Source: Echinarachnius parma (lineage: Eukaryota; Echinodermata; Echinoidea; Clypeasteroida; Echinarachniidae). Taken from it: a stretch of 64,000 nt of DNA. Position 1 is the first letter of the stretch; the number at the start of each line of letters is the position of its first letter. The position numbers and the translations under genes are program-made. Below the pieces are notes generated by a model that did not search any database, was not told where the DNA came from, and saw only the letters and a list, made by a program, of their open reading frames with translations. Below, one piece after another: positions 57,101 to 64,000 of the stretch. The DNA lies in assembly GCA_037951105.1 (NCBI GenBank), contig JBAMJV010001310.1:186001-250000 (forward strand), given 5' to 3'.

Positions 57101-59195
57101 TTGGTCAATATAAGACGTGCTTTTTACGTCTGGATTTGACGTCATTTCCACCTTGTGTACGTCGTCTTTAAGACGTCGTAAATTCACGTCAAAAGTGAAG
57201 ATTTTGCACCCGCGTTTACCGTGATATAGACGTCATATTTTGACGTGATAATGACGTATTTTTATCCGAAAAGGCGTCTTTATGACGTCTTTAATTCGTC
57301 AATTTGTTCCATTAATTACGTTATTAAGACGACATAAAGACGTCTTATTGGTCAATATAAAGACGTGATTTTTACGTCTGGATTTGACGTGATTTTCACC
57401 TTGTGTACGTCGTCTTTAAGACGTCGTAAATTCACGTCAAAAAAGTGAAGATTTTGCACCCGCGTTTACCGTGATATAGACGTCATATTTTGACGTGATA
57501 ATGACGTATCTTTTTCCGAAAAGGCGTCTTTACGACGTCTTGAAGACGTCAATTTGTATCATAAATTACGCCATGTAGACAACATAAAGACGTCTTATTG
57601 GTCAATATAAGACGTGATTTTTACGTCTGGATTTGACGTCATTTCCACCTTGTGTACGTCGTCTTTAAGACGACGTAAATTCACGTCAAAAAGTGAAGAT
57701 TTTGCACCCGCGTTTACCGTCATATAGACGTCATATTTTGACGTGATAATGACGTATCTTTTTCCGAAAAGGCGTCTTGAAGACGTCTTGAAGACGTCAA
57801 TTTGTACCATAAATTACGCCATTTAGACGACATAAAGACGTCTTATTGATGTCATAAAAAGGTCGTCCATACGCCAAAAATAATTGTTTAAATGTCTTTG
57901 AAAGACGTCATAATCACGTTGTAATAACGTCGTCTATACGACAAAAAATAATTGGAAACAATGTTTTTTAAAAGACGTCACAATGACGTAATGAGGTCGT
58001 TCATACGACAAAAAATGATGGCAAAAACTAGTCTTGTAAAGACGTCATAATGACGTATTAATATTGTCGTGCGTACGACACAAACCTTAATGGCAAAAAT
58101 GGTCCTTTCAAAGACATTATAAAGACGTCATTATAAAGCCTTTTATACTACAAAATAAATACTTAAAAATAATCTTTTATTGACGGGATAATGACGTCGT
58201 TTTTACATCCTTAATATGACGAAAAAGCATTGGAAAAAATGGTCTTTGAAAGACGTCACAATGACGTAAAAAGGTCGTCCATACGACAATAAATGATGGC
58301 AAAAACTAGTCTTGAAATCACTTCATAATGACGTCCTATTAACGTCGTCGTACGACACAAACCATAATGGCAAAAATAGTCTTTAAAAGACATCATCAAG
58401 ACGTCAATTTTTAGACGTTTTTATGACAAAATAAATAGTGAAAAAATGGTCTTTGAAAGACGTCAAAATGACGTAGTAAAAAGGTCGTCCATACGACAAA
58501 AAATGATGGCAAAAAACTAGTCTTGAAAAGACTTCAAAATGACGTCGTAAAGTGGTCGTCCATACGACAAAAAATGATGGCAAAATAGTCTTTCAAAGAC
58601 ATTATAAAGACGTCGTTGTTACGTCTTCTATACGACAAAAATAAATACTAAAAAAGTGATCTTTAAATGACGTAATATTAACGTAATTTTTACGTCCTTC
58701 CATACGACAAAAAACAATTGGAATATGGTCTTTGAAATACGTCACATTAACGTCGTAAAAAGGGCGTCCATACGACAAAAAATGATGGCAAAAAATTGGT
58801 CTTGAAAAGACGTCAAACTTACGTCTTTATAGCGTTATTGATACGACATAAACCCGTATGGCAAAAATGGTCTTTAAACGACATTATAAAGACGTCGTTA
58901 TCATGTCTTCTATACGACAATAATACATTCTTAAAATGGTCTTTGAACGACGTTATAATGACATCGTTTTTACGTCTTTCCTACGACAAAAATAAATAGT
59001 GGACAAATGGTCGTTTAAAGATGTTATAATGACGTCAATTTTACGTCTTTTATACGACATAAGTCATCATGTCAAAAATGGTCTTTAAAATACGTCATAA
59101 TGACGTCGTATTCTGATCGTTTGTACGACATATGACGTGTTTACCAGTTTACGACCAAATTAAGACGTCATAAAGACGTCAGTCTGCTATCAGGG
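54153..59195 (+). mobile_element. GACGTC-rich element X, copy 2 (full length, 5,043 bp)
   Basis: Outer ends CCCTGATAGCAGAC (54,153-54,166) and GTCTGCTATCAGGG (59,182-59,195). A second left-type end, CCCTGATAGCAAACACTGG, lies in direct orientation at 56,620, so 56,620-59,195 alone (2,576 bp) is also a terminally inverted unit. ~245-bp units (GAAGATTTTGCACCCGCG near 54,250, 54,497, 54,745, 56,716, 56,965, 57,205, 57,449, 57,696) and ~70-bp GACGTC units fill both gene-less arms. The core is 54,860-56,619. No transposase and no target duplication are visible; the superfamily is unknown. Confidence 0.87.
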
Positions 59196-59716
59196 TTTTG
59201 GTAAGGCTGAACTTCAGTAACCAAACCTGGACAGTAACATGATAAACTAATAGTTATAACTCCACCATGCTCGAAAGGTATACAAAATTACAAACGACTA
59301 AGTAAAAAAGACCGTTATCATTCAAAAAGAGCCATTCAAACACAAGAGGGCGCTTTCTAAAAAGGCATTGGTTTCAACCATTTTTCATACAAAATTATGC
59401 ATGTGATGTTTTATTGAAATAATGATTAAATAGAGAGATCATCAACAACTATTTAAAAAAGGCTTTTGAACATTTTTGAAAAAGTGCAAGCATTTTTTAA
59501 ATTTTTTGAAAAAATCATCTAATTATTTGGGCCCCAAATAATTATAAGATCAGATATTTATTGATATTTCAGCTGTTTCTGGGTTGATTTTGACCAAATA
59601 AAGTTTGTTCTGCCATTAAAATTGCATGTTCTCTCAAATTCGACACTCAGTTTTTCATTACCTCACAAAAAAATGTGATGTGCAGCGCCCTCTCTACCAA
59701 AACTAAACTAACCCTT
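59196..59716. mobile_element. Family Y MITE copy 2, truncated by element X
   Basis: Starts abruptly at TTTTGGTAAGGCTGAACTTC, which is internal to copy 1 (1,313 onward), directly after the X terminus. It continues co-linearly to ACCAAAACTAAACTAACCCT and TTAA. Confidence 0.85.
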
Positions 59717-59749
59717 TAATACTCATCAACGCCCGTTCAGCATCTAGAT

Positions 59750-60510
59750 GAGGGTAAAGCATAGGTTACAGTCCGTTATTCCGAAGGTTCGTTATTCCGA
59801 AGGTTCAGTTATTCCGAAGGTTCGTTATTCCGAAGGTTCGTTATTCCGAAGGTTCGTTATTCCGAAGGTTCGTTATTCCGAAGGTTCGTTATTCCGAAGG
59901 TTCGTTGATCCGAAAATAAAATCGGGTTCGTTATTCCGAAGGTTCGTTATTCCGAAGGTTCGTTATTCCGAAGGTTCGTTGATCCGAAAATAAAATCGGG
60001 TTCGTTATTCCGAAAATTAAATCGGGCTTGTTATAATACTATAGTTTGTGTTTTGTTTATTTAATTTACAGCCTGCATTAAGCATACCCCTCCCCCTTTC
60101 CCTCCCTTGGCCAGACCAATCAAACATTTAAGTTTATTTTATCTCTTTATATGAAATTATAGCATTATAACAAACCCAAATACATTTTCGGATTAACGAA
60201 CCCGATTTCATTTTAGGAATAGCGAACCTTCGGAATAACGAACCCTCGGAATAACGGACCTTCGGAATAACGAACCTTCGGAATAACGAACCCGATTTCA
60301 TTTTAGGAATAGCGAACCTTCGGAATGACGAACCTTCGGAATAACGAACCTTCGGAATAACGAACCTTCGGAATAATGCAACAAATGTTCGGATTAACGA
60401 ACCCTATTTCATTTTCGGATTAACGAACACTCAGGTATAGGAAATTTGCGTGTTCGGAATAACGAACCTTCGGAATAACGAACCTTCGGAATAACGAACC
60501 GCACCCAAAG
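59750..60510. repeat. Fold-back minisatellite (TTCGTTATTCCGAAGG)n
   Basis: The left arm (59,775-60,010) is about 13 tandem copies of a 15-16-bp unit, some ending GATCCGAAAATAAAATCGGG. The right arm (60,185-60,500) holds the same unit inverted (CGGAATAACGAACCTT). They are separated by about 180 bp with a C-rich tract. Each unit is itself a near-palindrome (CGGAATAACG..). A transposon end family is likely; the class is not determined. Confidence 0.85.
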
Positions 60511-60539
60511 CATAGAGCTGTTATATACAGCTCTATGCG

Positions 60540-60890
60540 GTACAGTTCCTGAAAAGGGAACTAAATTAGTAACCAAAACCTGCACCATTACACTTACAGT
60601 ACAAACTAATAGTTATAACTCCAACATGCTCGAAAGGTACATAAAATTACAAAAGACTAAGCAAAAACCCAGTTATCATTCAAAAATAGCCGTTACGACT
60701 CAAGAGGGCGCTCTCTAAAAAAAAATAATTGGTTTCAACCATTTTTCATACAAAATTGTGCATAATTATGATGTTTTGTTAAAATAATGATTAAATAGAG
60801 ATATCATCAACAACTATTTAAAAACCTCTTTTGAATTTTTTTGAAAGAAGTGTATAAGCATTTTATGTATTTTTTTTTAAAGTCAAGATA
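60540..60890. mobile_element. Family Y MITE copy 3, 5' part
   Basis: Co-linear with copy 1 from AACCAAAACCTG through CATGCTCGAAAGGTA, CAAGAGGGCGCT and TCATCAACAACTATTTAAAA. It breaks off in an A/T tract near 60,885. Confidence 0.8.
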
Positions 60891-61199
60891 TAGTCTAGCC
60901 AGACGATATATAAATAATTTTACAACTATGAGAGCATTCGAAAGGGTATGATTCTCATTTCACATGTTTTATTCAATGAACTTCCAAATGGAATTAAAAC
61001 CAACAAATTTTGTGTCATGGGGCATTTCGGGAAGTACCAATACTCAAGTTGTGATTTTTTAATTTTTTTTTTTTTTTTTATTCTTCACATTGTCATTGAA
61101 GCACAAACATTTATCCTTCAAAATTTGCCTGGTATGGTTTTGTAGTTTTGGTACATTTTGGCACACTCCAAAATTAGGCGAAAGTAAACAGAAGAGAAA

Positions 61200-61330
61200 G
61201 GCAAATATAGAACCCCCCCCCCCCAAAAAAAAACAAAAAAAACAAAAAAAAACAAAACAACAACAACAACAACAACAAACAGACAAAAAAACAAAAACAA
61301 ACAAACAAACAAAGAGAAGAAGAGGGTAAA
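61200..61330. repeat. Low-complexity C/A tract
   Basis: A C homopolymer followed by (CAAAA)n, (CAA)n and (CAAA)n. Open frames here on both strands are products of the simple repeat. Confidence 0.9.
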
Positions 61331-61554
61331 GGGTGAACAGGGAGAAAACGACGAAAAAGAAAAGATGAATGAGATAAAATGCATTGTATAGCCTATTCGT
61401 TTTGACCAAACTTGCAGTACAGGCTACTTTCACCGCGTGTGGACTGTACCAAAACGCATTCCGCCACTCCTGCTTCTTGAATATGTAAAAATCTAAGACA
61501 ATCAGTTCATTGAGTTATTCAAGATGAGAAGTGACAGGAGTTTCAGTTTACTTA

Positions 61555-61934
61555 AAATGGATAGTTGAGCTTTGGTAGAGGGCGCTTCAATAAATAATTT
61601 TTGTGTGAGGTAATGAAAAACTGAGTGTCAAATTTGAAAGAGCATAATTCAATCTAAATGACATAATAAACTTTATTTGATCAAACTCGGTTTAGAAACA
61701 GCTGAAATATCAATAAATATATCCGATCGGAATAAATTAAATAAAAATAAAATGAGCCTTAATAAATAGTTGTTGATGATCCTTTATTTATCACATGGAC
61801 AATTAAAACAAATATAAATTGGTTGAAACCAATACGTTTATAGAGAGCGCCCTCATGTGTTTTAACGGTTCTTGAATGATTACTTAGTCGTTTGTAATTT
61901 TGTATACCTTTCGAGCATGGTGGAGTTATGATAA
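61555..61934. mobile_element. Family Y MITE copy 4, inverted, left part before a hAT insertion
   Basis: Reverse of copy 1: TGGTAGAGGGCGCTTCA, ACTGAGTGTCAAATTTGA and TACCTTTCGAGCATGGTGGAG, then cut at 61,934 by element Z. It resumes at 63,530 (ACTATTAGTTTGTAATGTTA) to about 63,600. Confidence 0.85.
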
Positions 61935-63521
61935 CAGGGGTGTCGATCCTTTTTGAGATTGGGGAGGCGAAATTTGAAAATTTTTCCAGAGTGACCACTG
62001 ATGAGAGAGCTAAAAGCCCCACATTGGCATGCCCGGAAGTTTTATTATGCGCTCATTGAAAGTGTCTTGATGGCTCGAAGACCTGACTTTGGGGGGCACC
62101 CACACTTGGGGACAAAAATGGGGGTCCAGGGGCGGAGCCCCCGGAAGCTTTTAGATTTCAGACATTTGCTCCTAATAGCATGGGTGTTAAAATTGTATAC
62201 AATAGTGAACCTACTCATTGAATTGAATTGAATTGAATTGAAATGGTTTTATTGAACAAAATCTGATTAAAACAGCTTGGAAGCTGATACATATCAAATT
62301 TACAAAATGATGTATACAAAAATGTTGACAGCATTGAACATTAAAATAATTATACAATACAGACATTAAAGAAGAAAAAAAAAATCTAGTGAAGGACGAG
62401 TAGATATTATTGATGCATAAAATATAGGCATTAGAGGCATCATATCATAAAACTAAAACAGATTACAAATTCAACCCGTGCATGTATTAAATTGTTGAGA
62501 AACGTACAGTGGGAATACATATAAAATCAAATTAAAACAAATTGTTATGCTAACAATTTTAAGTCAAGCAAAGTTGAATTAACAACATCGTAATTGAATA
62601 AATCATATTATGATTATTTAAAATTATATATTACAACGTGACCTAACATCAAAACATTACATTATAATGGGAATTAAAATAATACAACAATATAAATAAA
62701 CAAGCTAATATTAAGTATAGTATATTTAAAGGGCATAGCGAGGAAAAGACTGAGCCTTGCATGAGATGGATCCACGTGATCATGTATACTATAGAGCCAT
62801 CGATATAGTCTAGGGCATTGGGCTCCCATGAAACTAAGCAAGGGCGTCAACAATTTCTCAAAAGTGTAGGGGAGATATTGCGAGGAAGCGAAGCGACCGA
62901 GCGGGGAAGGGTGTGGGAGGGGGTGCTCCCCCTCCCAAAGTAGGGAGCTTTTGTACTTTTGGGCGTGAAATTGTGCGATTTGGTGCACACCCGAGACAGA
63001 AATTTCATGTAATATGAAATATATAGGTATGGAACCAAACATACATAATGACAAAGGGAGGGGGACAATCTCCTCCACTTTCAAATGTGGGGGGACATGA
63101 TATTCCAATTTGATTTGCGTTCAGCGCATATGTACCGAGATTATTTTATTTTCTGTGACGGTGTGCTATCTATATTAGATGAGGGTTTAATAAACTTCGC
63201 TTGAGGTGTGCGTTTGAGAAATTACGCTGCCCAACACATTTCAAAAGGTGAGTTCCCGCAACCCAAATGAAATGCAATATGAGAAACTGTATGCGCGCGA
63301 AACGCGCGGCAAAAAAAGAGATTTACAGTCCTTTTCAAACTAAAAAACGGCTATTTTGAAGATTAATCATTGATAAATGTGTCTTTCCCCTCTTTGGCAT
63401 TATATCACTCGATTTTTTTCTTCCTCATTTTCGGAATTATTGGGGGGGGGGGGCGAAATGATATGTTCGCCCCCCACCCCCCCCCCCCCCCCCCCACCAC
63501 CCCCCAGGATCGACACCCCTG
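61935..63521. mobile_element. hAT-type element Z, copy 2, perfect 8-bp duplication
   Basis: 1,587 bp with ends CAGGGGTGTCGATCC and GGATCGACACCCCTG. The flanking octamer TATGATAA is at 61,927-61,934 and 63,522-63,529. It is co-linear with copy 1 (17,851-18,886) except for about 520 extra bases (62,217-62,740). It landed in a family Y MITE, which dates it as younger than that insertion. Confidence 0.92.
62217..62740. mobile_element. Insertion inside hAT copy 2 with (GAATT)n end
   Basis: Absent from copy 1. It starts with tandem GAATT units then AATGGTTTTATTGAACAAA, and is AT-rich without an open frame. A pentamer tail at one end suggests a retroposed (LINE/SINE-type) 3' end in reverse orientation; this is inference. 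Confidence 0.6.
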
Positions 63522-63671
63522 TATGATAACTATTAGTTTGTAATGTTATGGTGCAGGTTTTGGTTACTAAAATTCAGTTTGACCCAAACTCAACTATTTC
63601 TAAATAACATCCAGTAAGTCACTCCTCTCGAAATGATGACCAAAATCGTTTTTTTTTTTTCTTATTCAAAT

Positions 63672-64000
63672 TAAAGGGATAGAACAGTTCTGGTCAAATT
63701 GAATTCCAGTACTGACAAAAACGTGTATCAATAAAGACTATACTCATTACTTAATTCGACAATGCTTGGTTGGTACTCGGAGAAACATAGAAACGGCAAA
63801 GTTACTGCCGGGGCTGTTTTCATAAATAAAAAAACGGACAGCCGTTTCCAGACTCGCCTGAAAGGGGGGCTGAGCCGCAACCTCGGATTTGCAGCCAGCC
63901 TCAAGCCCCCCCCCCCCCCCGAACCGAAAAACGGACATATTCGGGGGGGGGGGGGAAACGGCACCTCAAAAGCGGGCACTTTCAGGCAAAACCATATCAT
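63672..64000. mobile_element. TTAA-starting element cut by the window edge
   Basis: TTAA followed by AGGGATAGAACAGTTCTGGT, clearly similar to the family Y terminus AGGGGTAGTACAGTTTTGGT, but the interior (CGGACAGCCGTTTCC, G/C homopolymers) is different. Probably a related TTAA family. The open frames on minus here run through homopolymers and are not credible genes. Confidence 0.5.

Noticed and set aside
59748-59993. Repetitive frame with VIPKVRYSEGS units
   Set aside because: Translation of the 15-16-bp minisatellite; no start context and no homology.
62674-63108. 144-codon minus frame
   Set aside because: Spans the hAT Z element and its inserted tail; the same residues recur at the other Z copy (18,126-18,344), so it is repeat-derived.

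Overview
The window is animal genomic DNA: AT-rich, intron-rich, and loaded with non-autonomous transposons, microsatellites and a satellite. Two genes can be read exon by exon, both on the minus strand. Having nischarin beside a GT29 sialyltransferase, together with the repeat style, suggests a marine invertebrate deuterostome such as an echinoderm or hemichordate. That assignment is inference; nothing in the sequence proves the species.

Layout. (1) 832-16,024, minus: the first 12 coding exons (about 555 residues) of a nischarin orthologue (PX domain plus leucine-rich repeats). The gene continues past the left edge of the window. Its 5.8-kb first intron is filled by a nested transposon block at 11,007-15,587. 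(2) 16.2-20.2 kb: intergenic DNA with two long trinucleotide microsatellites and a hAT-type element with a perfect 8-bp target duplication. (3) 20,205-27,758, minus: a complete seven-exon, 402-residue type II membrane sialyltransferase of the ST6GalNAc group, with all four sialylmotifs. (4) 27.8-31.2 kb: dispersed repeats and a 0.76-kb fold-back element. (5) 31.2-59.2 kb: about 28 kb without a recognisable gene. It holds three arrays of a 201/203-bp satellite (two on plus, one inverted) and two oppositely oriented copies of a roughly 5-kb element built from GACGTC-rich repeats and ending in CCCTGATAGCAGAC. (6) 59.2-64 kb: a nest of TTAA-flanked MITEs, a fold-back minisatellite and a second hAT-type copy with its own perfect 8-bp duplication.

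The two genes have no obvious functional link. Nischarin is a cytosolic/endosomal scaffold that binds phosphoinositides, integrin and small GTPases. The sialyltransferase is a Golgi enzyme.

The most unusual observations are these. First, introns of both genes carry decaying tandem copies of the edges of their neighbouring exons, mostly at 160-190-bp spacing. Second, the satellite and the GACGTC-rich element occur together twice, in opposite orientations, and neither matches a family I can name.
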